Origin: Armatimonadota bacterium
GTDB lineage: Bacteria > Armatimonadota > Fimbriimonadia > Fimbriimonadales > Fimbriimonadaceae
Assembly (NCBI GenBank): GCA_022563855.1
Contig: JADFMN010000004.1
Coordinates: 186,001 to 250,000 of the forward strand
Reading direction: 5' to 3'
Length of the DNA stretch: 64,000 bases
Of this stretch, positions 17,469 through 24,883 are shown piece by piece. The notes under the pieces are model-generated. The model had not been told where the DNA came from. It worked only from the letters and a program-made list of their open reading frames with translations, and ran no database searches. Numbering within the stretch: position 1 is the stretch's first letter; each line of letters starts with the position of its first letter. The position numbers and the translations under genes are program-made.

Positions 17469-18263
17469 ATGCTAGACGAACAGAACGAACAGACGAGTCT
17501 TCCGGACGTCCAGAAGACGGAGGACCTTCGCAACATTCCGATCGACAAGGTCGGCGTGCGGAAGGTTCGTTTCCCGATCGAGGTTCTAGACCGCGCCGAC
17601 GAGCGGCAGCACACGATCGGGAACTTCACGCTCACCGTCGATCTGCCCAGCCACTTCAAGGGCACGCACATGAGCCGGTTCCTAGAGGTTCTGGGCGAGC
17701 ACGGCAGGGAGATCAGCGTCCACGCGCTGCCGAATCTGCTGCAGACACTCAAGGAGCGGCTGCACGCCGAGAGCGCACACTTAGAAGTCCGGTTCCCGTT
17801 CTTTATGTCCAAAGCGGCCCCGGTCACGGGCAAGAAGGGGATGATGGAGTACGAGTGCGGCTTCGACGCGGAGATCAACAGCGCTTACGAGGTCGTGATG
17901 GTCCTGCGCGTGCCGGTCACGACGCTGTGTCCGTGCAGCAAGGAGATCGCTGACCGGGGAGCTCACAACCAGCGCGGCTGGGTAACGGTGCGCGTCCGCA
18001 CGAACGATCACGTTTGGCTCGAAGAGATCATTGAGACGATCGAAGCGGCCGCTTCGTGCGCGCTGTATCCGGTGCTGAAGCGGCCAGACGAAAAGTGGGT
18101 GACGGAGAAGGCGTACGACAACCCGCGATTCGTCGAGGACATGGTGCGCGAGATCGCGCTCGCCTTCGACGCCGACGGACGGTACGATTCGTACGAAATC
18201 GAGGTGGAGAACGAGGAGTCGATTCACGCACACAACGCCTACGCCTACTTGAAGCGACCTTGA
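17469..18263 (+). CDS. folE2: GTP cyclohydrolase I, type IB
   Basis: 264 aa from the ATG at 17469 (the frame is open from 17391). FolE2 signatures include the N-terminal RNIPIDKVGVRKVRFPI, the active-site Cys/Glu region, LRVPVTTLCPCSKEI and GAHNQRG, and the terminal SIHAHNAYAY. It turns GTP into 7,8-dihydroneopterin triphosphate for folate and/or queuosine synthesis. Type IB enzymes can use metals other than zinc and are often controlled by zinc supply. An inverted-repeat structure lies in its upstream region. No other folate or queuosine gene is adjacent. Confidence 0.93.
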   Translation: MLDEQNEQTSLPDVQKTEDLRNIPIDKVGVRKVRFPIEVLDRADERQHTIGNFTLTVDLPSHFKGTHMSRFLEVLGEHGREISVHALPNLLQTLKERLHAESAHLEVRFPFFMSKAAPVTGKKGMMEYECGFDAEINSAYEVVMVLRVPVTTLCPCSKEIADRGAHNQRGWVTVRVRTNDHVWLEEIIETIEAAASCALYPVLKRPDEKWVTEKAYDNPRFVEDMVREIALAFDADGRYDSYEIEVENEESIHAHNAYAYLKRP

Positions 18264-18334
18264 AAACGGGCCGCAGTCGATGAAACTCGGCTAAACTAGC
18301 GTCGTTAGAACCTTTGGGAGGGGTCGGCTAAATC

Positions 18335-18925
18335 ATGGACGTTGAATGGGGGAGCCTGAGCCCGTATGTCAAGGGTGTGCTGTTGGGTGGCGTCATCGGC
18401 GCCGCTCTGTTCCTGGTCGCGTCTTTCTTGCTGCACCCCGGGTTCCCGGGGGACGTTACTTGGTCGCCGCACATGATGACGATGATCAAAGTGGGCGCGC
18501 TGGTCGGCGCGGTCTCTGGCCCTGCGTTCGTGGGCGCGCTGCGATTGGTGGATGCGCGGTCTGGCCCCTCGCGGCTCCGGATACTCGCCGAGCGCCGTGA
18601 TCGGAGCGTGGTCTCGAAGTTGGCCGTGCAGGTCGTTCGCGGGGACGAGACCCAGGCATGGCACGCTGTCGCTCTTCTGGCGAACTACTGCGACCCTTAC
18701 ATCACGACGAGGATGTTGCATCTTCTGCTTGCGCGGCTTCAGTCGGAGACCGTTGAGACCTCCGATCGGATGGCGCTTGCTCGGCACGCGATCGGTTGTG
18801 TGCTGGCGACCGAGCGGGAGGCGAACATCGCAGTCCTAGATGACTTCGCAAAGGATATTACGACGGAGGTCGGCATACAGATGCGCCGCTTGATCTCGGA
18901 TCGCGAGAACGTCACGCTGAAGTAG
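18335..18925 (+). CDS. Membrane protein of unknown function
   Basis: 196 aa with two membrane segments (about 12-33 and 48-70) and a helical cytosolic domain (75-196) whose paired helices (AWHAVALLANYC, ALARHAIGCVLATE) resemble HEAT/ARM-like packing. A GGGAGGGG ribosome site precedes the ATG, and TAAACT at 18292 is a candidate -10 element, giving a leader of about 30 nt. No family was recognised. Confidence 0.55.
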   Translation: MDVEWGSLSPYVKGVLLGGVIGAALFLVASFLLHPGFPGDVTWSPHMMTMIKVGALVGAVSGPAFVGALRLVDARSGPSRLRILAERRDRSVVSKLAVQVVRGDETQAWHAVALLANYCDPYITTRMLHLLLARLQSETVETSDRMALARHAIGCVLATEREANIAVLDDFAKDITTEVGIQMRRLISDRENVTLK

Positions 18926-18963
18926 TTGCCGCCTGCTGCCCGATCCGATGATATGATGAATGA

Positions 18964-19195
18964 GTGGGCAAAGAGACGCACGAGTACACGAACGGCGAGC
19001 TGACGGTCGTCTGGAAACCCAAGCTGTGCATCCACTCAGGCAACTGCGCCCGAGGTTTACCGGGTGTGTTCAAGCCCAAGGGATGTACCGTGGATTCAGA
19101 TGGAGAACGCGAGCACGGAGGAGATCGAGGCGCAGGTCGGTCGCTGTCCGTCTGGGGCTCTGAGCTGTCATCGGGTCGAAGAGAATGAGGACTGA
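18964..19195 (+). pseudogene. YjdI-type 4Fe-4S mini-ferredoxin split by a +1 frameshift
   Basis: From GTG 18964 the frame reads TVVWKPKLCIHSGNC and RGLPGVFKPKG, the first half of a YjdI/Fer4_19 protein. At about 19083-19091 the reading frame must shift by one base to continue as WIQMENASTEEIEAQV, GRCPSGAL and SCHRVEENED, the expected second half, with stop at 19193-19195. The joined product would be about 76 aa, the usual length. One surplus base (near the G at 19090) explains the break. It may be a true lesion, a sequencing error or recoding. The 3' end overlaps the next start by 11 bp. Confidence 0.75.
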
Positions 19196-20555
19196 GCCGA
19201 ACAAGAAAGGAAAGAGGAGGATTTGGTGGGTTGTCGCTGCAACGCTGACGGTTTTCCTGTTCGTCAGCTTTGTGTTCGATCCGTTTGGCAGCATGGGGTT
19301 GAAGGGCGAGCTTGCCAAGGCGAGGGCGGCTGGTTTCCCCGTTGAGCCGGAAGACATCTTTCTCGATTCTGCCCCACGGGACAAGGACAACGCAGCTCTG
19401 CTGTTCGATCAGATGGTTAGTATTGTCGAGTCTTCACGCGGTTTATTGTACGGGGAGGATTTGCACGTCCGAGCCGTCATCGCTGGCTACGACGACTTTG
19501 ATATCGAAGAAGTGAATAAGTACTTCGAAGCGATTGTGGAGCTTCTTCTCTTAGCTGAACTGGCCGCCGAACTGCCCGAGTACCGAGCCTACAAGGACTG
19601 GTCGAACCCAGTCATAATCTTGATTCCCGAGTTTGCTATAGCCAAGCAAGTCTCCAAAGCACTTGCCGTGCGCGCAATGCTTAGTTTGGAAGACGGCGAA
19701 GTCGATGCTGCGCTCGTCGACCTGCGCCGGATGCTGCAAATCGCGAACCACATGGATCAGTCCGGCTTCTGGATCGGACACCTGGTTGCGATTGCAATTA
19801 GATCGATTTATACCGACGCAATCGAGTACACGGCTGCGCTGCCAGAAGCAAGCGGTGCTTTTGTAGATGGTGCTCTCAGCCAACTCGAATACTGGCCGAG
19901 GAGAACTGACTGGAGTCAGACGTTGAGATCGGAGGCGTATTCGGGTGTTTGGATTCCCCAGAATATGGAGCAATTGGCAGGGGCGGGATATGGCTTCTTT
20001 TGGGCCTGGAGAGATGGTATCCCCGGTGACGAGGGCGAATGGGAGGATGCCTCTGTAAGGTTGCAATCGACGCAGTCCAAGGCAACGCAGCTGACGCTGA
20101 AGCACTGGATCGAGATTCTGAACACCTACGATCAAGACGACGACGAACTGATCACCTGGGCACGTGGGATCGACGACTTGCTTCCGAGCGGAACGGGCTT
20201 CTGGCACGGCGCGGAAGCTCTCGTACGTTTCTTCTCGATCGAAATGGAATGGCTCGCCACGAGCGAAGTCAGGATGAGAGCCAGACGCGAGGTCTTGAAA
20301 TCGTCTCTCGAAGCTCTGCTCGCGATGCGGAATAGCGCCCAAGACCCTTTCGAGAACATCGGCCTTGATCCGTTCACGGGTGCAAGTCTGTTGTACAAGA
20401 AGACGAAAGACGGCTTTGTGATATACAGCGTCGGCGAGGACAGCGTAGATGATGGTGGTCAAGCTGTTCGAACATCGGGCCACAGCGATATCGTGTTTGA
20501 ATACCCAAAGAAGCGAAAGCCAGCCCCACCCGATTTCTACACGAATGGGTTTTAG
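19185..20555 (+). CDS. Membrane-anchored protein of unknown function (paralogue of 43217-44512)
   Basis: 456 aa with a basic N-terminus and one membrane segment (about 13-34), then a large helical extracytoplasmic domain. The segment after the membrane (ELAKARAAGFPVEPEDIF followed by a D-x-DNAA pattern) matches the same region of the gene at 43217 (ALARAESLGVPIYTKQLY then DDENAW), so the two are paralogues. Alternating Leu/Ala helices with paired residues suggest a TPR-like fold. The stop codon lies inside the left 47-bp repeat that borders the Panacea module. Confidence 0.6.
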   Translation: MRTEPNKKGKRRIWWVVAATLTVFLFVSFVFDPFGSMGLKGELAKARAAGFPVEPEDIFLDSAPRDKDNAALLFDQMVSIVESSRGLLYGEDLHVRAVIAGYDDFDIEEVNKYFEAIVELLLLAELAAELPEYRAYKDWSNPVIILIPEFAIAKQVSKALAVRAMLSLEDGEVDAALVDLRRMLQIANHMDQSGFWIGHLVAIAIRSIYTDAIEYTAALPEASGAFVDGALSQLEYWPRRTDWSQTLRSEAYSGVWIPQNMEQLAGAGYGFFWAWRDGIPGDEGEWEDASVRLQSTQSKATQLTLKHWIEILNTYDQDDDELITWARGIDDLLPSGTGFWHGAEALVRFFSIEMEWLATSEVRMRARREVLKSSLEALLAMRNSAQDPFENIGLDPFTGASLLYKKTKDGFVIYSVGEDSVDDGGQAVRTSGHSDIVFEYPKKRKPAPPDFYTNGF

Positions 20556-20599
20556 CGCTTGTTCGCAGCCCCGGTGCCAGCCATCGCCAGCGCGCGGCG
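20553..20599. repeat. Left 47-bp direct repeat (displaced copy of M55 gene 3' end)
   Basis: It matches 21512-21558 at 44 of 47 positions. Read on the minus strand it still encodes the last residues of the peptidase (RRALAMAGTGAANKR, then TAA), with only silent changes and one Asn-to-Lys change relative to the functional copy. It marks one border of the Panacea module. Confidence 0.8.
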
Positions 20600-20626
20600 A
20601 TGAAGGTCGGCATCAAGAAGAAGACC

Positions 20627-20893
20627 TCACTCCGTATCCTCATCCAGTTGGTCTGCTTCGATCAGATCGAAAAACAGGACTCGGTTTCGATCGACGATGA
20701 CAAGGAGCGACGCAATCGGTTGTCCGCCGATGTGTTCGACCGTGATTTCGTGAACGTCGTAAATGTCGTTGACCGGCTCGCACTCGCTGGCAAAGAACTC
20801 GCACTCCCGCTGTATCAGCTCGGCGCAGATCGGGTCAGCCGATCGCAGGTCAGCAAGCTTGCTTAGGAACCGGTCGGTGTAGTCAGACGTCAA
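20627..20893 (-). CDS. Small acidic protein coupled to the Panacea gene (putative toxin)
   Basis: 88 aa, starting at a TTG that overlaps the TGA stop of the Panacea-domain gene as TTGA, so translation is probably coupled. The N-terminal half is helical, the C-terminal half beta-rich (EITVEHIGGQPIASLLVIV), and the protein is acidic with a DQLDEDTE tail. It resembles no family I know. In Panacea systems (PanA) the partner gene next to the antitoxin encodes a toxin of widely varying type (PanT), so this is the natural toxin candidate by position. It lies wholly inside the repeat-bounded module. Confidence 0.55.
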   Translation of the reverse strand: MTSDYTDRFLSKLADLRSADPICAELIQRECEFFASECEPVNDIYDVHEITVEHIGGQPIASLLVIVDRNRVLFFDLIEADQLDEDTE

Positions 20894-21423
20894 ACGATGC
20901 CTTGGGCTTTCAGCGATTCCTCGGCATAGTCGAGCATCTCTCCGGACGCTTTGGATGACTTGATCAGATATGGATACTTGAGAAGCTCCTCGTCGATGAC
21001 CTTGTCAGGCTCAGTCCAGCGCCAAGCTGGTATTCCGTGGCTCAGTTCGCTGACGCCGTCGGCCGTATGACCGCTGACAATTCCGATGGCCATCTGCAGT
21101 AGATTGACCTCCTCGTCCGAGAACACAGAAAGGTCCGGTTTTCTGTGTGCCACGACGCGCTTCATGGTCCTGTTGTGAACAGGTATCTCCAAGATGGACA
21201 GAAACTCGTGTTCATCGATGATTCTGTGAGCATCGACCGGAACTGGCCCTTTTTCGAACCGGAGGTACTTCCACCTTGTTACTGTTTCGCCGAGAGTAGA
21301 TTTTGCGAGGATATCGGCGATGATCAGAGCCTTGTACATCTTGGTCATACCGAAGCGCGGTAGCTCAGCACATTCGCGCGCTAGGTAGATGATCGACTCT
21401 TCCAGTCGCTTCGCATTGCTCAT
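20890..21423 (-). CDS. Panacea (SocA/GepA-like) domain protein, putative antitoxin
   Basis: 177 aa. The Panacea pattern is visible: helical N-terminus, TKMYKALIIADILAK, a short WKYLRFEKGPVPVD segment holding the conserved GPVP, a later FSDEEVNLLQMAIGIV helix, and SELSHGIPAWRWTEP near the end. Known members include SocA of Caulobacter (a protease adaptor) and the PanA antitoxins that neutralise many unrelated toxins. It is the first gene of a two-gene operon with its own extended -10 promoter and lies inside the 959-bp repeat-bounded insert. Confidence 0.8.
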   Translation of the reverse strand: MSNAKRLEESIIYLARECAELPRFGMTKMYKALIIADILAKSTLGETVTRWKYLRFEKGPVPVDAHRIIDEHEFLSILEIPVHNRTMKRVVAHRKPDLSVFSDEEVNLLQMAIGIVSGHTADGVSELSHGIPAWRWTEPDKVIDEELLKYPYLIKSSKASGEMLDYAEESLKAQGIV

Positions 21424-21466
21424 GATTTCTTCTCTTCAAGACTGATTTCGTACCCGCTACGCTTCT

Positions 21467-21475
21467 ATTGTATCA
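21467..21475 (-). promoter_or_regulatory. Extended -10 promoter of the Panacea operon
   Basis: TGATACAAT on the minus strand fits an extended -10 (TGnTATAAT with one change), about 43 nt before the ATG. No good -35 was seen, as is common with extended -10 promoters. Confidence 0.5.
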
Positions 21476-21510
21476 GAAACAGTAGACATTCGGCGCACGC
21501 CATCGGCGGC

Positions 21511-22347
21511 CTAGCGGTTGTTCGCAGCCCCGGTGCCGGCCATCGCCAGGGCGCGGCGGGTGGCGATGTGGACGGTGGGCCAGTCGTCGGCGGTGAACTC
21601 GATTGCGTAGGCGTCGAGCCGCGTCCAGCCGAGCATCTGGCAGGCGACGTCGCACTCTTCGGTGCGGTTGAACTCGATCTTGACGGTCACCGGCTCGGTC
21701 GGCTTCCAAGGTTTGATTGCAGAAGTCGTCGCCACCTTCGCCGCTTCCTCGATCAGTGGCCCAGTCTCAGATGGGTGCAGAAGCCGGCCCATGTACCGCC
21801 CGAGCCCTTCCTTCACGGCGGCAGTATGCAAACCCTGAACCACGGTCGATGCCTCGGCGCAACCAGCCTGATCGCTACTGACCATCACGACGGGAACGCC
21901 GCAGACGCCGGCCGTCGCGACGCTCATCGCGATCTCCCCCGAGGGCACGTCGTTGATCCAGTACCGGTGCACGTTCCCGCTGATCGTATGCTCCATGATT
22001 CCGTGCAGCGTGCCCGCCATCCCGTGATATCCGACGAGCATGGCGCAGTCGAATCCACCGTCGACCCCTTCCATCATCCCGAGCACGCCAGACCCAGCGC
22101 CAGAGATCAGCTCGACGCCATCTTCGAGATCTGGAACGAGGAGGTTTTTTCCGCCGCCGTGGCTGTCCTTCACAACCACACGGTTAGCGCCGGCAGCGCG
22201 CGCGCCGCGCACAGCGGCGTTCACGTCGTGGGTCATCATCTTGCGGGCGTGCGGCCAGTCATAGTGCTCACTGCTAGGGCCTCCAGCCTGGCCCCAGGTG
22301 ACGACGCCGGTCACGCCCTCGATGTCGGCGGAGATGAAGACCTTCAT
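21511..22347 (-). CDS. M55 family D-aminopeptidase (DppA-like)
   Basis: 278 aa. N-terminal ISADIEGVTGVV carries the D-x-E zinc ligands; VVKDSHGGG, LVGYHGMAG and MEHTISG carry the further His and Glu residues expected in DppA. DppA is a zinc-dependent decameric peptidase that releases D-amino acids from short peptides, probably during cell-wall peptide recycling. The start is ATG with a TAGAAT hexamer 7 nt upstream (leaderless pattern). Its last 15 codons are duplicated 959 bp away, beyond the Panacea module. Confidence 0.92.
   Translation of the reverse strand: MKVFISADIEGVTGVVTWGQAGGPSSEHYDWPHARKMMTHDVNAAVRGARAAGANRVVVKDSHGGGKNLLVPDLEDGVELISGAGSGVLGMMEGVDGGFDCAMLVGYHGMAGTLHGIMEHTISGNVHRYWINDVPSGEIAMSVATAGVCGVPVVMVSSDQAGCAEASTVVQGLHTAAVKEGLGRYMGRLLHPSETGPLIEEAAKVATTSAIKPWKPTEPVTVKIEFNRTEECDVACQMLGWTRLDAYAIEFTADDWPTVHIATRRALAMAGTGAANNR
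21512..21558. repeat. Right 47-bp direct repeat (functional M55 gene 3' end)
   Basis: This copy is the real 3' end of the M55 peptidase gene including its TAG stop. Its partner is at 20553-20599; the two starts are 959 bp apart. Confidence 0.8.
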
Positions 22348-22354
22348 GCCGCCG

Positions 22355-22360
22355 ATTCTA
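22355..22360 (-). promoter_or_regulatory. -10-like hexamer, leaderless M55 gene
   Basis: TAGAAT on the minus strand, 7 nt before the ATG at 22347. No Shine-Dalgarno sequence. Confidence 0.45.
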
Positions 22361-22367
22361 CTAGGGG

Positions 22368-22553
22368 CTAGAAGTCGTTTTCCGCCTCGAACGCTTCTTT
22401 CTTCTCGGCGATGTCTATGGCCTGGTCCTTGGACCTCATCCCGCTTTGGAACGCATTCGCGCCTTCGTCGGCAGCCTCAACGGCGGCGCCACAGCCGGTC
22501 ATCGCTACGGCGAGACCCAGCAAAACTGCTAGGAGTGTGGTTTTCTGCTTCAT
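22368..22553 (-). CDS. Small lipoprotein
   Basis: 61 aa from the ATG at 22553, preceded by AGGA at 7 nt; the longer upstream frame overlaps the previous gene's end and is not credible. A signal peptide ends in a lipobox (AVAMTGC), giving a mature acidic peptide of about 42 residues anchored by lipid. It has no recognised motif. It starts 28 bp after the gene at 22582 on the same strand, so the two are probably one operon. Confidence 0.65.
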   Translation of the reverse strand: MKQKTTLLAVLLGLAVAMTGCGAAVEAADEGANAFQSGMRSKDQAIDIAEKKEAFEAENDF

Positions 22554-22581
22554 GGAGACGTCCTGCCTCGGTATTCCACGA

Positions 22582-23025
22582 TTAGCGGGGCAGGAGGACA
22601 AACCTCTCGATTCGCCACTCGTCTTGCGACATAGCGCGTCGGCCCGCGGTGAACTCGAGGCGAACGGTCTCCTCTTCGAACTCGACGTCGGCAACCAGGT
22701 CTGTAAGGTGCCACTTCATGTCGGCACGGTCGATCACCTTCGAACTCTCCGGGGTGAACGCTCCGACCTCGACCAGCTCTCCGTACTGCTCCTGCCACTC
22801 GCGGAACTGCTCTTCGCTGGCGCCTTGCTTGACAGACAGGGTTCCAAGCTCGTACAGCGTTTGCCAATCCCAGCCGCCGAGGATCTTAGGCGTGACCTCG
22901 CTGGCGAACTCGCCGCCCAATCTCTGGATGCTCCGGTGAGAGTACAGCCAAATGCCGTACGTGCCCGCCAACGGAAAGAACAACAGGAATGCGATCGTGA
23001 CAATAACCCAGGGCCGTCTCTTCAT
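22582..23025 (-). CDS. Single-pass membrane protein, unknown
   Basis: 147 aa. N-terminal membrane anchor (about 6-28) with a short basic start, followed by an extracytoplasmic domain of mixed alpha/beta character (GGEFASEVTPKILGGWDWQ; FEEETVRLEFTAG). Probable operon with the downstream small lipoprotein. A CATAAT hexamer lies 12 nt before the ATG. No homologue was recognised. Confidence 0.55.
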   Translation of the reverse strand: MKRRPWVIVTIAFLLFFPLAGTYGIWLYSHRSIQRLGGEFASEVTPKILGGWDWQTLYELGTLSVKQGASEEQFREWQEQYGELVEVGAFTPESSKVIDRADMKWHLTDLVADVEFEEETVRLEFTAGRRAMSQDEWRIERFVLLPR

Positions 23026-23052
23026 TCCGATGGCTTCATTATGCCGCGCGGG

Positions 23053-23733
23053 TCAGCTCGCTCCAGGACCGACAACCATGTCCCACACCACGGATTGGAT
23101 GATCCACAGGCACGCGGCCATTGCAACTCGAACGAGCACGGCGGCAACGCCGCGCAAGCCCGGAAGCGGCACGCGGAACAGCAGATACGTCACGAATATC
23201 TGGGCGCCGAGAAGGCCCATGTTGTTGATCGGACTTCTCGGCAAATCCTGAAGCTGGAAGAGGGCGTCGCGCTGAACCTCGAGCGCTCGCACCAACTCGA
23301 TCCAGCATAGCGACGCCCCAACGCCGCTGGCTATGACCGGTACGACGCTCACGGCGGACTTCCAGCGCGTGACGAGCCACAGGAACATCGAAAGCAGGAT
23401 CAGCCCATCGAGCGCCATGGCCGCGCGGTGGAATACAAGGACGCCCGGGGTAGAGAAGTAGTAGCTGTGCGCCGTCTGGATCTGGGCGGTGGCTCCGAGC
23501 ATCTTGATCTCGCTGGCCAGCAGCACCGTGCAGCACAGCGCGATGATCCAGTCGGCAGCGCCAGGCCCGTCGTAATCCCACTCTCGAACGGTGACTTTCA
23601 ACACAGGTGTGCTCAGGAGAAGTTCGGTGTCTGGCGCCCATTGTGCATCAAATGCGGAACCGCGCTCAGGTCTCCTTGCGTTCTGACTGGAAGGCCCGCG
23701 TGAAACGCGGCATAATCCCTTAGAATTGGTCAC
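23053..23733 (-). CDS. Polytopic membrane protein, unknown
   Basis: 226 aa if started at the GTG at 23733, which overlaps the divergent J-domain gene by 8 bp; the first 45 residues are polar and may not all be translated. About five hydrophobic segments follow (near residues 62-80, 100-122, 127-147, 170-187 and 195-215). No motif was found. The downstream membrane protein and lipoprotein genes are on the same strand with short gaps. Confidence 0.5.
   Translation of the reverse strand: MTNSKGLCRVSRGPSSQNARRPERGSAFDAQWAPDTELLLSTPVLKVTVREWDYDGPGAADWIIALCCTVLLASEIKMLGATAQIQTAHSYYFSTPGVLVFHRAAMALDGLILLSMFLWLVTRWKSAVSVVPVIASGVGASLCWIELVRALEVQRDALFQLQDLPRSPINNMGLLGAQIFVTYLLFRVPLPGLRGVAAVLVRVAMAACLWIIQSVVWDMVVGPGAS
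23711..23716 (+). promoter_or_regulatory. -10-like hexamer before the J-domain/WD40 gene
   Basis: CATAAT 9 nt upstream of the TTG start. No Shine-Dalgarno sequence. Confidence 0.4.
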
Positions 23734-24883
23734 ACATTATCAGATACTGGGCGTGTCGGCGAAGGCACTAGTAGAAGCGGTGCGCGACGCGTACCGTGGG
23801 CTCGCTCGCGAGTTCCATCCAGATGTGAACTCCGATCCCTTGGCGCACGAGCGAATGGCCGAGATCAACGCTGCGTTTGAGGTCTTGAGCGACCCCGTGC
23901 GCCGCATGGAGTACGACTACTCCATCGGCCAGCCAGTGACCCTCGACCCGAAGCAGGGGGTCTACGGTGAGGTGCGGCCGGGGTTTGTGCAGCTCAGACT
24001 GCTTCATCGGCATCGCCAGCACAGAACGCCTGTATATTCAGCTGCCTACGACCCGGCGCAGAATCGGCTTGTCACCAGTTCGTTCGACAACGTTGTGCGG
24101 TGGTGGAACTCCGGCAGTTCTAGCGTTGAGCGATCGATCAGGCTGACGGGCGGTGTGGTGAACGCCATCCAGCCCGGTCGAGGCGATGTGCTTGTCGCCA
24201 CCGGATCGACGGAGCAATCGCTGTTCTGTTGGCTCGTCGAAGGCGGAGAGGTCTCGAGCTGGCGCGTCTCGCCGAACTCCTGGGTTTGCACCTCCGTTCC
24301 ATCGCCGGACGGCAAGAGCTTGGCTGTCGGCTCGATCGATCGCGTGCTGCGAGTGTTCGGCGTAAGAGATTCGCAGATCCAGTTCACCTCGTTCGGTCAC
24401 GCGGACTCAGTGACGGCGTTGGCTTGGTCCCAGGACTCGAGTCTGCTGGCATCGGGCTCTGCGGATGCGTCGGTTCGCGTTTGGTGCGGTCGGACTGGGG
24501 CTGAGATGTTGAGGCTGGACAACGTGCGGTCGGCCGTGACGGCGGTCGCGATCAGCTCGGACAAGCGCTGGGTTGCGGTCGCCGCAGTGGATTTCTCGGT
24601 TCGCGTCTTCGACTTGCGCTCAGGTGATCTGCGGCATAAGTTCTTCGGGCATACCAAGCCGATCGAGTCTCTGGCGTTTCACCCTGGCAACTGGTTGCTG
24701 GCCAGCGCAAGCAGGGACGGGAGCCTCGGTCTGTGGAACGTTGAGAAAGGGATCGGTCACGGCCAAATACGCGCATCTCACCAAGCGCTCCTGAGCCTGG
24801 CTTTCCGGAACGACGGCAGGCAGATCGTTTCGGGCGGCCTAGACAAAGTGCTGCGTATTTGGGCGGTCGGATCGCCAGACTAG
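23726..24883 (+). CDS. J-domain protein fused to a WD40 propeller
   Basis: 385 aa from a TTG start (no other start would keep the J domain whole). Residues 4-66 are a DnaJ domain: HYQILGV, helix II, the HPD triad in REFHPDVN, and FEVLSDPVRRMEYD. It lacks the G/F, zinc-finger and C-terminal parts of DnaJ. From about 95 on there are about seven WD40-type blades (LASGSADASVRVW, LASASRDGSLGLW, IVSGGLDKVLRIW). The J domain would stimulate DnaK ATPase; the propeller probably binds clients or a scaffold, so it may recruit DnaK to a specific partner. Its stop overlaps the convergent Lon-N gene by 4 bp. Confidence 0.88.
   Translation: MVTHYQILGVSAKALVEAVRDAYRGLAREFHPDVNSDPLAHERMAEINAAFEVLSDPVRRMEYDYSIGQPVTLDPKQGVYGEVRPGFVQLRLLHRHRQHRTPVYSAAYDPAQNRLVTSSFDNVVRWWNSGSSSVERSIRLTGGVVNAIQPGRGDVLVATGSTEQSLFCWLVEGGEVSSWRVSPNSWVCTSVPSPDGKSLAVGSIDRVLRVFGVRDSQIQFTSFGHADSVTALAWSQDSSLLASGSADASVRVWCGRTGAEMLRLDNVRSAVTAVAISSDKRWVAVAAVDFSVRVFDLRSGDLRHKFFGHTKPIESLAFHPGNWLLASASRDGSLGLWNVEKGIGHGQIRASHQALLSLAFRNDGRQIVSGGLDKVLRIWAVGSPD

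Noticed and set aside
23428-23703. Plus-strand frame containing CIKCGTAL, like half a zinc ribbon
   Set aside because: It has only one Cys pair, lies opposite a membrane-protein gene and stops before any second pair. Chance match is more likely.
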